Of a stretch of DNA of 57,670 bases, positions 18,979-29,768 are shown one piece after another; the stretch's first letter is position 1; every line of letters begins with the position of its first letter. A program made the position numbers and the translations under genes. The notes below the pieces were generated by a model. The model saw nothing but the letters and a program-made list of their open reading frames with translations. It ran no database searches and was not told where the DNA came from. The stretch is from Amphimedon queenslandica (taxonomy: Eukaryota > Porifera > Demospongiae > Haplosclerida > Niphatidae), in NCBI RefSeq assembly GCF_000090795.2, contig NW_003546419.1:104879-162548 (forward strand), given 5' to 3'.

Positions 18979-21177
18979 TTAATTTTTCTTCCTGCAAGCA
19001 TGTCTAATGATTCCCATAACAGTGTCATTATAGTACCTATCTAGTGTAAATGAGTTTACTGTGAGGGGAGTTTTCAAAAAACCAGGTTTCTCGGGGACAC
19101 GATAATGCCGTAGCTGTGCATCATCGAAAGTAAAGTACTTCTCTTTAGTGTAGCCAGGCATCCATTTTAACGCAAAATGAGTCCAAACTGAAATGACGGC
19201 CTTTGGTTTCACGATAATCTTATTAACAAATGGCCTTACATGTTTGTTCCTCATATTAAAAGTATAGTATCTTGGTACACTCATTTTTGGACATTGTGAG
19301 GCTAACAAGGACTCATTCATACGCGGTAAGTGCTCATTCGATTTATAATAGAATACATTGGTTGCACCATAGGATGCTGCGTTGAGTGCTGCTGGTGTTT
19401 CTTTTTCAAATTTTTTGATCAGTTCAGGAACCGTTCTGAGATTTCCAGGGATAATAAATTCATCAAGGTCGTATAATCCTAAGTATTTGACCCTATACAT
19501 GTTCCTATATATGCACTCTGTGATGACTGCAGTCTGTCCCCAGAATTTAGTGTATCCAGGAATGACTGGTGGTCTTAGACCCCAGTCCAGTACTTCAACT
19601 ATTCCTCTCTTAATGTAAGGTATCATTAGTGTATAGTATGACTCAGGAATGTACCCGTTTTGAAGATATATCGTCATAAATTCCACTCCTAGTGCCAAAT
19701 TGAGCTCAACCCAATGGACTAACATTTCAGGCTCAGTTAAATTATATATACTCTTGTGAAGGCAGACACCGTAAGTGTATTTCCGATCAGTTGTATTGTC
19801 CTTTATTGGGATAGTTTTGGATAGCGAGTGACAGTCTGGATCAAAGGAGATCTGACCTTGTAAAGGTGGCTCGGATACACTACTTTCAGTTCGTAGTATA
19901 TAATTGTAATATATCTCTGTATATGTGTTCCTAGTGTGCATATAGTCTCCGTTATGTGCCCAGTATTCTAATGGTATGCATGCCTTAGATCCGTTCCTAA
20001 AAGTTAGTAGACTATAAAATTTCTTCAAGTGTGGCAGTTCTGGTCTGTCATCATACATACAGTTGAATACTACACTGGGATAAGAGGAGCTCCTAGTGTC
20101 ATGAAAACCTAAACGTCTGACCTATTCATTATAGAAAATGAAACACAATTATTATTGATGATTTGTATTATGACAAGCATGAATAAACATAATGTATTTG
20201 TGATTGATAACAATCACCTCTATTATTTCAATCAAATAAAAACTTTGCAAAATAATGTAAAGAAGGGACTACACTACAAAGCACCTTTAACATGGTGCTT
20301 GATTGCTTTGCTAGTTTATTTCACGACTTTAAGTTTTACGATGGAGCAAAAAAATGCAAAAATTGTGAAAACATTTTACCACAGAAATATACAATAATCC
20401 GCTCTGGGTCTCTCTCATGCTGAAATACAATGTAGAACTAACCAATATTCTCTTTGTCATTATTATCCACAATTGATCCAGGTTAGAAGGATGGTATAGA
20501 TTCCAGTCCTATACAACAGGCAATACTATTCATACATGAAGTATTACAAGATATTGAGTAACTAAAACAATGTACATGTATAAGTAAAGGCTGGTTTACA
20601 ATACGGCGTTAGGCCAGGGTGCCGTCAATTTTTAATCAAAGGTGTGGGCAATTTGACCTTTTGACGCATGCTTTCCGCTAGAACAGAACCATAGATAGTA
20701 GTATCTGTGATAAAACCAAATCCTATTCCAGCGTCAATATAACATCATCAAGCCTATTGTAACATTGTAAACTTTAACCTATAGAACAAACTGCTGACTT
20801 AAACGACCCACCCCCTTTTGAACCATAGATATACTAGTAGTATATCTTTTTTTGAACTGAGCAATTTCCTCAGCACTTCACTGTACCACCATGCAACAGA
20901 ATACATTTTACATTGAATTTTCTTGTTAAAACTATTCCCTTACCTGATTGGCATGAGGTTCGAGCTCTGACTTAGGAGTCGAAACCTCGGTCGAAACATT
21001 TTCCCCGGGCACCAACCCATTCGCGTCCATAAGAACCACTTTTGAAGCCAGGAAAGAAAAGGTTCCCCTTGTGGAGTGAAAGCTAAAGAATATTACTAAA
21101 ACAGTCATCAAGACTAACAACAACACAGCCCTCCATTTAGTCAGGCGGGGTCCGCCTACCCTCCATTTGGCTGACAT
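18979..21177 (-). CDS. GT92 (DUF23) glycosyltransferase, copy E, complete
   Basis: Exons in coding order: 21177-20944 (78 codons), 20508-20443 (22 codons, LYHPSNLDQLWII linker), 20121-18979 (380 codons plus stop); all phase 0, about 480 aa. Exon 1 differs from the other copies: a basic N-terminus MSAKWRVGGPRLTKWR, an anchor at about residues 17-33 and a longer stem ending EPHANQ, with no separate small stem exon. The catalytic exon has the DxD site as YDLDEF instead of YDIDEF. Its 3' part is the most diverged (MPGYTKEKYFTFDDAQ, ending ACRKKN), yet the central block at about 19520-19735 is almost identical to the other copies. Confidence 0.82.
20690..20709. mobile_element. 20-bp CATAGAT micro-hairpin
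   Basis: CATAGATAGTAGTATCTGTG, with arms of 8 bases. Related sequence near 2445 (inverse orientation) reads 'ggaaccaaatcc' without an insert, while here similar 'gaacc' and 'aaacc' flank the hairpin. Confidence 0.4.
20823..20849. mobile_element. CATAGAT micro-hairpin with 8-bp target duplication
   Basis: CATAGATATACTAGTAGTATATCT with the direct repeat ttttgaac on both sides (ending 20822 on the left, about 20849-20856 on the right). The right-hand terminal G is mutated. It lies in intron 1 of GT92-E. Confidence 0.55.
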
Positions 21178-21522
21178 ATTGACAATTTGACAATCAAAAA
21201 TTTAAAACGTTATCATGCCTGAATCAGCAGTTTCAGCACTTTTGCCCCAAAATAATGGATACTCTATACTGGTACAGCCCTGACAAATTATACCTGTTAT
21301 ACTGGCATGAATCAGTACAAATTTTATCATGATTGTATCGTGTTTGATTTTAGCAGTTGTCACAGTGTCATAACTGATTACATGAAAACCATGATTCAGG
21401 ACTGGTATCGGTACAGATTCAGACTGATATCAGTCCCTGATCTAAGGCAATTACAATTGGTTGTGTAGTGAAATAAGCTATTCTCTAGTTAGTGATAATG
21501 ATCAATAATTATAATTAAAATT

Positions 21523-24500
21523 TCAGATGTCACTTGATGTTAAAAATCTACTCAAAGTCTTCAGGTCTTTCTCATGAGTGCACTTGCTATGCTTTGTAAA
21601 GAAAGACTTCACTAGTTCCTTACACTTGCTCTCGTCTGCAAGATAAAATAAAATTAATAATTATAGGAAATATTACCCGTATACTTATATAAGCATACCA
21701 AATTTCTGTCTGTCATAGAATCCGTCAGAAAGGATTTTAGCAAACTTTTTGAACAGTTCCTATACATGTATGTACCAATAAATGCAAATAGCAACAGTGT
21801 GGAGGAGTCATGTACTTTAGAAGTGATCTTTCCTTTCCTGTAATGAGGAGTGAGTATCTTAACAACAGAAGATGCAATGTGAGCCTTTCCAATGTCTTTA
21901 GAAGATGTCGATTTAGTCACAATGTCAGGAGAAACTGCACGACTAAAAAAAGTGAAAATAAATAAACAAAGCTTTTAAACATTTCACTTTTTTGATTCAC
22001 TAGTAATAACACATGAACCGTCTTCCATGACTGATATAGGATGGGGTCTCTCGTCTAAAATGGAGCAAGTTTCGACTGAAGACAAGTTTGACAACTCTTC
22101 CACAGGAAGCCCAGAATTAGGACTATCTATAAGAATCGATCTTCCTCTTGAAGTACACGTAGGACTCATACTCTCATCATGTCTACTATCATGTCCTCCT
22201 CCTTCTGCTGGTATGGAAATGAGCTCCACTGGACTCAGTCTCTTACTAGTAGATGGCAATGAATCCAATGAATCTTCTACTAATATGCATTCCACTTCCT
22301 TTGATCCAGTTACAGAGTCTTTGTCATCATTGCCTCCAGTTTTATATGCATTTGAGTTTGATGGCATGAGAAGTGATGCAGATTGAAATCCACCAAATTT
22401 ACTGATAGGATCACTACTGGGACTAGCACTGCTAGTTGGTGGTTCTCTTATTAAGCTAGCTGCTGATGTAAAGCCCGAGAAAATGCTGTTCTTTTTAACC
22501 TGTCGTATGTACATACATGTATGTACATCTTAAGTATAACTTAATAGTAGATCTTACCTCGTTACTCATAAGTGTATAAATCTCACCATTTTTAGTCGCT
22601 TGCTTAATTAGAGAGACCTGCATCATATACAATAATGATACATACATACATAATGTGTATATTATGTACTTAACAAGTTGTTTTAAATTGAAAGTCTATT
22701 GATACTAATAGGCATGAAGTTTGTACAGTGTCTAGACTGACGTAATGGCAAATTAAAAATTCAGTCACATTATAAATTATACCAACTTATACATCTGCAT
22801 AATCTCATTGTCTAAATCTAGTTGGAGATGGGGGGGGGGGGCTCCAGGCAAATCTCTAGATATAGGCTGCTCTGTGTAGGCTGTACACAGTGTAATATGT
22901 ATACATGTACATGTACATGTATAGTGTACATAATCATATGCAAAACACAAAAAGGGCCTGAAGTCTGTCAGAATAATAGGAGCATCCTAATGACTATACA
23001 TGTACATGTGCATTATGTGCAAACCTTTTTTAATACTTGAATTTTGTACACTTCGGATGACTTTGCATTATTAAAAACCTCATACTCGATGCAGCTGGCT
23101 TTAGTCTGGATTGAGCCAGCAAGCAAGACAGAAGGTGTCCCAGAGGAACAGCTACAGCTGTCACTGTTGTCTTGAAGTGCCTTGAGTAGTAAACCGTAAC
23201 AATGTTCGCGTACCTAGACATGGTAAACATATCAATTCCCCTAACAACAATCACATACGATCTAATCATACTAATGTACATGTACATGTACATGTACATG
23301 CATATACACATGTATACTACGTTTACACTACAGAAGTGGGCCAAACCGTGCTGAACCAGGCTGAGCTGGCCCTGCTGTACTAACTATGCTAGCCTGGTTT
23401 GGCCCAGCTCACTTTAGCTCAGTTTGGTTACTGTTTACACTATCAAATGAAACTGTGCTGGCCCACTTTAAACAGGGCTGGCTCAGTTAAAAAAGCTAGT
23501 GTAAACATAGTATTAGATAATAAATTTCTTCCTTCCTATAGCATACTGTATAGCAGGAAATTTTGGAGGAAGTTAAATTTGGTGAATTGCTAAATTTTGG
23601 TGATTGGCGGGTTTTAATTTGACAAATTTGTGGTCACGTGCCATTGAGCATGCGTATAATGGCTCAAAATGGTGGTTTTTTGGCGAATGGCTATCAAAAT
23701 GTCAAATTCACCAAATTTGACTACCTCCAAAATTTCCTTCTATACGGTAACTACCCTCACATGTACATGCACATACAGTACCGCTCAGCTATAACTTTAT
23801 TTATAGTGTACACAACAGTGCAGCTTGCCTACCCAGGTAGTGCTGGAGTGTAAAAGTAAAGTTATAGCTGAGCGGTGCTGTAATTCCTCTTTATTTTTCC
23901 ACTTACTTTAATCGTCAATTTAGATACTCTCTTGGTTAGACTAGGATCTCTAATATTACTATCAGGACCTGTGGAAAACAAAGTCACATAACATGGACAC
24001 ATCTGAAGGCATTAAATTTCATCAAAATTACTTGGAAGTTCTTCTACTTCAGGACTGGTCGTCTATACAAAGTAAATGAATGAAAGGTTAGTTGTCTTTC
24101 TTAACATACTTCTCTCCTTCTTTTTCTAAATTCGGCTTCAAAAAACTCGCGAGTTTTTCGTTTTTGAATTTGCTTGATCCGACTGCTGGAATCCTCATCG
24201 GACTCTTCATCACTGCTCCCGCTACAAGAAAGATATACATGTACATGTTTATACAGTTAAGTAGTAATTGCTTCACAGTTTACACTACTATACAGGGTAG
24301 TGACTACACATTGTTTCTAGCATTTGGCAAGAGATTCTGGCAGATGGACTGATATTGTTACCTAACAAAATGAATCACACCATGTGCTGGTGGTAAGGAA
24401 AACTTGCTATGCTTTTAATCTAGCATTCTCAATCTGCTACAATAGACATTGGGTCAAGTACATGTACATGTACATGTACATGTACAGTACCACTCAGCTA

Positions 24501-27500
24501 TAAGTTTACTAGCAAGGCAGCGCCTGTAACACAGGTAATGCTGGAGATAACAAAAACTTATAGCTGTACATGTACAGTACATTACATTATTTACATGTAC
24601 ATGTAGCTGTATATGTACACGCATATAGTTTAATCAAATTTAATGTCATTACCATGTGTATTGAAAACACACTGTCACTGTTTGTGTAACACACGTACAT
24701 GTATATACACTGACTGTGTACAATTCACTTGTTTAACTAAAATAGCAAAAACACAGAGTCACATAGACAAACATGGCTTAAGTGTACACAAGTATTGTAA
24801 GCAACAGCTACCTACATGTATCATAGCTTTAAGGTGGATTCTCAATACGACGCACGTGCATCTGTCACAACCGGAAGTGCTGTATAAACCAATTGGAGCA
24901 TGCATCAATGCGTCAGATTAGAAAACATTTCTATTCTGACGCATTGATGCATACTCCCATTGGTTTATACAGCACTTCCGGTCATGACGCTAGCGCATGA
25001 AAAGCAATGCGTCATATTGAGAACCCACCTTTAGCTTGTATATTACATGAACATGTACACATGTATACTGTACAAGATGATTTATTGGTGAAGAATTAAT
25101 ATTAGCAATTGGTGGTTCTATGAAGAAATCGCCAATATAAAAACCTCCATTTTGTTTCAATCTGAGCATGCTCAATGGCACGTGGCTCAAAATTGCCAAT
25201 ATAAAATTCACCAATTTCGTTCCGTAGGCAAATTCCCCAAATATTACTCCAACCAATAAATCATCTTGTACGGTATACAATGTTTCTTATTCTTTCTTTA
25301 TCTCTCCTTTCTCTTCCTTACTATCCATCAGTTCCTCTTCCTCCCTCATAAAGCGAGCCATCCATACTATCAAAATAAGCTGCAGAAGATCCTCGAACGA
25401 ACCCTTTCTTTTTCCTTGAGGCTGGTAAGCAGAGTTTGAGGGACTTGACAGCATCTTTCACTGCTGCTGGCATCTTGCAAACATCACACAAGTCTTTGCA
25501 CTAATAATACATGTACATGTAAGTACTGTAGAGCATGAAATTTTGGAGGGAGTAAAATTTCATGAATTGCTACATTTTGGTGATTGGCAGATTTAATTTG
25601 GCGACTTTGTGGCCACGTGCCATTGAGCATGCGCATAATGGCTGAAAATGGCAGATTTTTATTTTGGCAAATGGCTATCAAAATGCCAATTCACCAAATT
25701 TAATCCCCTCCAAAATTTTCCACTATACAATATACTTTTATTTTTTAATTACATGTAGATGACTCACCTCAGGGATTGGGTCTTTGAAATATTGTGCAAT
25801 TACGGTGTGACGACAACTATAAGGGGCGGAGTTTAGGATCTGAGATTATCATTAATAAAGGCGTGAGGTACAAGTGCATGTACCGGTGGTATAACAATGA
25901 ATAGTACTCACTTTGCTTCTTCACAATACTTAACTAAGGTCTCAAAACTTTTCTCTGTAGCTTCTTTACTCCGACTGGCTGACTTAAACTGTGACTTACC
26001 CTATGACATAAATAACAATGTTTGATTGATAGAGCAAAATGATGTTAACAACTTTCTTTGTCTCTTTTTCTGAGATTTCTTTTTGCAGTAAAAATAATAA
26101 CTGGTCTCTATCGAATCTATTGGTGAACAACAAAAATGAGGTAGCATCAAACGGTCATGGGCCAAATTTAGCCAAAATTAAAAAGTTGAGAATTTTCAAT
26201 TTTTATAATTTTTCTTGATACACATACATGAACTTATGTTGTGTAGAAAGTTTGAACTGATTCTGATCACATTTGGATTTTTTACAGATTTTCAAAGTTG
26301 CTCTAAAATTGGGCTAAAATCCCTGTACTACATGTGTATATATAGTACACGGTCATGGGCCAAATTTAGGCCAAATTTAGGCCAAATTTAGCCAAAATTA
26401 AAAAGTTGAGAATTTTCAATTTTTATAATTTTTCTTGATACACATACATGAACTTATGTTGTGAAGAAAGTTTGAGCTGATTCCGATCACATTTGAATTT
26501 TTTACGAATTTTTAAAGTTGCTCCAAAATTGGGCTAAAGTCCCTGTACTATAGTACACGGTCCCGAGCCAAATTTAGTCAAAATTAAAAAGTTGAGAATT
26601 TTCAATTTTTATAAATTTTCCTGATACATATACATGTACTTATGTTGTGTAGAAAGTTTGAGCTGATTCCAATCACATTTAGATTTTTTACAAATTTTTA
26701 AAATTGCTCCAAAATCGGGCCAAAGTCCACACTTAGTAAACATAGCTTTACTACATTGTACATATAGTATACTGGACTGTAGGTCCCCTCATACCTTGAG
26801 TAATATATCCTACAGTATGCCTTTAAACCATCTCTCCCAGCTCTACCAGACTCTTGGTAATAAGCCTCTATACCTTTAGGTAGTGTCCAGTGAACTACAA
26901 ACCTACCAACACACAAACCACATGAACTCATACACACATTCATCAGTAACAGACTACATGTACACATGTATATACTGTAATAGCAGGGAATTTTAGAGGA
27001 AATAATTTGGAAAATTGGCGTTTTGATAGCAATTCGCCAAAATAAAATGTCGCCATTTTCAGCCATTATACACATGCTCAATGGCACGTGGCCACAAAAT
27101 CGCAAATCTGCCAATCGACCAAAATTTAGCAATTTGCCAAATTTTACTCACTCCAAAATTTCCCACTACATGGTATATACTGCATGTATAGTGGGTCTCT
27201 TTCATTGGGTCAAACTTTCAAGGGGAAAATCAAAAAGTGTAGAGGACTACGCTCATCTACTCAATGTGTTTCCATAATTTTGCAGATTTAATTTTAGTTT
27301 TTTTAAGCTCAGAGAGTGAATTAACAGAACAAAAGTTTGGCTGGACAAGAAACCCAGTAACGTATAGTGGGAAATTTTGGAGAGAATTAAATTTGGCGAA
27401 TTGCTAAAATTTGATGATTCACGGATTTTAATTTGGCAAATTTGTGGCCACGTGCCATTGAGCATGCACATACCGTATAGCTGGAAATATTTGCTGGAAT

Positions 27501-29155
27501 TTAATTTTGCTGTTGATCATAAAAACGCACAATTTAATTCCGCAAAGCATTATACATGTAAGTAATGGGTGTATCAACAGTACACGCCTACACCAGCAAA
27601 ATTAAATTCCACAAACATTAAAATTAGCTATATGGGTACAAAATCGCAAAATATAATTCCCACAAACTTTTCCAGCTATACGGTAATGGCTCAAAATGGT
27701 GGATTTTTATTTTGGCGAATGGCTATCAAACGCCAAAATTTGCCAAATTTAATTTCTTCTAAAATTTCCCGCTATAAGGTTTACAGTTTTCAGAATCTGT
27801 ACTTGCATTCCACACGAACATACCTTACATTTGCTTTGTCTACTCCCATTCCAAAACTAATTGTAGCAACAATTATAGGGACAACCCCTTTCATCCACTG
27901 CTCCTGTACCTGTGACCTTTCATTAGATTTAAGACCTGCATTAATATTATTATTATCATTATCATTTTTTTAATTTTAATTATTATTATTATTATACTGT
28001 ACAAGATGATTGGTAAGGAATTAATACTGGTAAATCCGCCATTTTATTTCAATCCAACCATACCCAAAATTGCCAATATAAAATTCACCAAATCTGTATG
28101 ATCTTCTCTCACCAATAAATCATTTATACTGTATACTATACTATACACTGTACATTACAGAGGCACTGTACATGTATTATCATGTGACCTACCAGCATGG
28201 TAAGGTTTTGCTAGGATCCCTTTGCTCGTTATTCGGCCAGCAAGCTCACCACACCCTTCTCTTGTACGACAATAAATAATACCACATCCCTAATGAAGTA
28301 AAATAATAAAATAGAATTACATGTACATGTATATGTATGTATTTACTGACTTCAGTGGTTGAGCTAGTTAATGCTTCTGTGATGTAATCACACAAATCTT
28401 TCAAAGGATCTTTTAGAGTTTCCTTAAAACTACAGGAGGTAAATTTTAAATTTCAAAATTAAAGTAAAAGTAATAATAATTTACACAAATCTACATGTAC
28501 ATTGTCCACTCACCTAATTGTTTATCAAAATATTCATAAATAATATACATACAGTATCAATAATAATATCATGCACAATCGACCTACCTAACATTATAAA
28601 ACAGATTGGGTCTAAAACAGCTGCTCTTAAAAACAGAAACAGGCTCCCTCATTTTCAAACTACGCACAACATCCTCCTGTACTCTGGGCGTGGCCGTAGC
28701 TGTCAGCGCTATTATCGGAACGCCCGGGACCACACCCCTCAACTCTCCTAGCTTTAGGTAGTCCGGCCTGAAATCATGACCCCATTCAGAGACACAGTGT
28801 GCCTCGTCAATCGCTATAAAAACCACACCTCCATTACGATGAAGCCTCGTTAGCGTCTCTCGGAAATTAGACGTGGCGACCATCTCTGGCGTGACATAGA
28901 GTAGTTTTATAGGCGGAGACTTTAGCTTGAGTTGGGACGCTATCTTGGAGCGATCGGAAGCTGAGGTTTTTGAATTGAGAGCGACGGCAGGAAGTCCCTT
29001 TGATTGTAGTGATGATACCTGGTCCTCTATCAGAGCTATGAGAGGAGATAGGACTAAAGCTAGACCTTTCTTTGCCAGTAAAGCAGGAAGCTGATAGCAT
29101 AAGGACTTCCCTGAACCAGTCGGCATAGAAATGAAGACATCCTTTTTACCTATGA

Positions 29156-29190
<35 letters not shown>

Positions 29191-29528
29191 CATTACAATC
29201 TTGGTAATTACTGTAATTAATATTATTGTAAAAATGTACACATCAGATCAGAAGATTTTAGAGTTATGCCTGTTTAAAATTTGGGTTAAAATTATTTTTC
29301 TTTTACTTTCATACTTGTCTTTATAAAAATAAATGTACATGCATGAATTTATGTACATATATCCCTTTTTGTGACTGGAATAAATACTATTATTTTATTG
29401 CCCCTTCTCTCACCTTCAAAAACACACTCTACAGCTTCTCTTTGAAGTGAAGTCTTGAACTCAGAGTATCCAAAGTGCTCCTTTAAAGATTTTCTCAAGT
29501 CTTTGCTTGAACTTGTTCCTTCTGCCAT
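21523..29528 (-). CDS. RECQL5: RECQL5 DNA helicase (RecQ5), complete, 19 exons, 903 aa
   Basis: ATP-dependent 3'-5' DNA helicase that removes RAD51 filaments and binds RNA polymerase II in the nucleus (known of the family). Exons in coding order: 29528-29414, 29149-28588, 28429-28351, 28289-28193, 27935-27824, 26902-26795, 26107-26053, 26000-25912, 25816-25768, 25500-25322, 24221-24110, 24062-24032, 23968-23907, 23213-23025, 22617-22558, 22499-21988, 21942-21816, 21759-21699, 21635-21523. They sum to 2712 nt with every phase closing. Seen: Walker A MPTGSGKS (47-54), DEAH (153-156) in [16 protein letters not shown], motif [14 protein letters not shown], zinc-site cysteines (CRH.., CKDLCDVC), acidic linker [12 protein letters not shown], a KIX-like segment ([12 protein letters not shown], ~551-633), a Ser/Pro-rich region, and a C-terminal SRI-like domain ([25 protein letters not shown]). 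Human RECQL5 is 991 aa. Introns carry many MITEs. The exon 7 donor (gttgtt) is the weakest splice call. Confidence 0.92.
22896..23305. repeat. ACATGT palindromic microsatellite clusters
   Basis: Runs of (ACATGT)n at about 22900-22922 and 23276-23300. Further runs lie at 24460-24487, 24590-24603, 28319-28332, 51090-51105 and 56381-56401. Each unit is its own reverse complement, so the runs can fold. No gene function is implied. Confidence 0.8.
23315..23513. mobile_element. MITE with TACTACGTTTACACTA ends
   Basis: tactacgtttacacta at the left, tagtgtaaacatagta at the right. Internal GGCTGGCCC-type imperfect palindromes (cca-gcctgg). Lies in an intron of RECQL5. Confidence 0.7.
23544..23749. 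mobile_element. MITE family 1 copy
   Basis: Starts tactgtatagcaggaaat and ends ..ccttctatacggta. Same internal blocks as the copy at 16816-17025, including gtgccattgagcatgcg. Confidence 0.8.
23774..23882. mobile_element. Small MITE with ACCGCTCAGCTATAACTTT ends
   Basis: tacagtaccgctcagctata at the left and tatagctgagcggtgctgta at the right. A second, more decayed copy lies at about 24484-24586 (accactcagctataagttt .. aaacttatagctgta). Confidence 0.8.
24829..25033. mobile_element. Hairpin MITE with TAAGGTGGATTCTCAATA ends
   Basis: The two halves are inverted copies almost throughout: 'ggattctcaatacgacgca' against 'tgcgtcatattgagaaccc', and 'ccggaagtgctgtataaacc' against 'ggtttatacagcacttccgg'. 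The transcript would fold into one long hairpin. It lies in an intron of RECQL5. Confidence 0.85.
25066..25274. mobile_element. MITE with ACTGTACAAGATGATTTATTGG ends
   Basis: tactgtacaagatgattta at the left and taaatcatcttgtacggta at the right. A second copy lies at 27995-28134 with shorter, decayed ends (tactgtacaagatgattgg). Confidence 0.8.
25524..25732. mobile_element. MITE family 1 copy
   Basis: Starts tactgtagagcatgaaattt, ends ..aaaattttccactataca, with the shared internal blocks. RECQL5 intron between exons 10 and 9. Confidence 0.75.
26156..26740. repeat. About three tandem copies of a ~200-bp dispersed repeat
   Basis: Units begin near 26156, 26351 and 26561 (ggtcatgggccaaatttag / ggtcccgagccaaatttag). 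Each contains 'agaaagtttgagctgattcc' and ends 'ccctgtactata'. They fill the RECQL5 intron between exons 6 and 7. The same unit is tandem at 55548-56040. Confidence 0.8.
26973..27175. mobile_element. MITE family 1 copy (inverse orientation)
   Basis: Starts tactgtaatagcagggaatt and ends ..aaaatttcccactacatggta. Internal blocks read in the opposite direction from the copy at 25524-25732 (gctcaatggcacgtggcc). Confidence 0.75.
27359..27780. mobile_element. MITE family 1 copy interrupted by another MITE
   Basis: Left half 27359-27470 and right half 27686-27780 join to make one ordinary family-1 element. The join 'catgcacata|atggctcaaaatgg' matches the continuous sequence in other copies. Confidence 0.85.
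27471..27685. mobile_element. Nested MITE with TA target duplication
   Basis: Element CCGTATAGCTGGAAAT.. to ..TTTTCCAGCTATACGG lies inside the family-1 MITE, with TA on both sides (27471-27472 and 27684-27685). The uninterrupted host element shows one TA, so the duplication is direct. TA duplication is typical of Tc1/mariner-like elements. Confidence 0.88.
29155..29190. repeat. (ATT)n microsatellite in RECQL5 intron 1
   Basis: Eleven or so attatt units right after the exon 2 acceptor region. The sense strand is (AAT)n close to the 3' splice site. Simple repeat only. Confidence 0.85.
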
Positions 29529-29768
29529 TAATTTTATTGTGCCATAATAATTAATTTCGATGATTATTAATAATAATACAAATCCCCACCCATTATTTTA
29601 AGTAGCTCTACTGCATCACGTGATACCAATTACCAATGGAATGCAATTGAACTTTGCCATTATTGCTAGCTCCCGAGATTCAACCCCGAGGCTCTCCAGA
29701 GAAATATCTAAAGAGACTAATTAACTCAACCGTGTCCTACCTCGCGCGCTAGCTGCTTTTTAAACGTC
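29529..29768. promoter_or_regulatory. Shared divergent promoter, RECQL5 / AMOP-VWD receptor
   Basis: Only 240 bases separate two divergent start codons. Visible: a CACGTG E-box palindrome (catcacgtgat, about 29616-29626), two CCAAT-like sites (taccaat) and a GC-richer stretch with ctcgcgcgctagc near 29738. No TATA box is clear. Role inferred from position. Confidence 0.55.

Noticed and set aside
22027..22386. 119-aa plus-strand frame
   Set aside because: It is the antisense shadow of RECQL5 exon 16.
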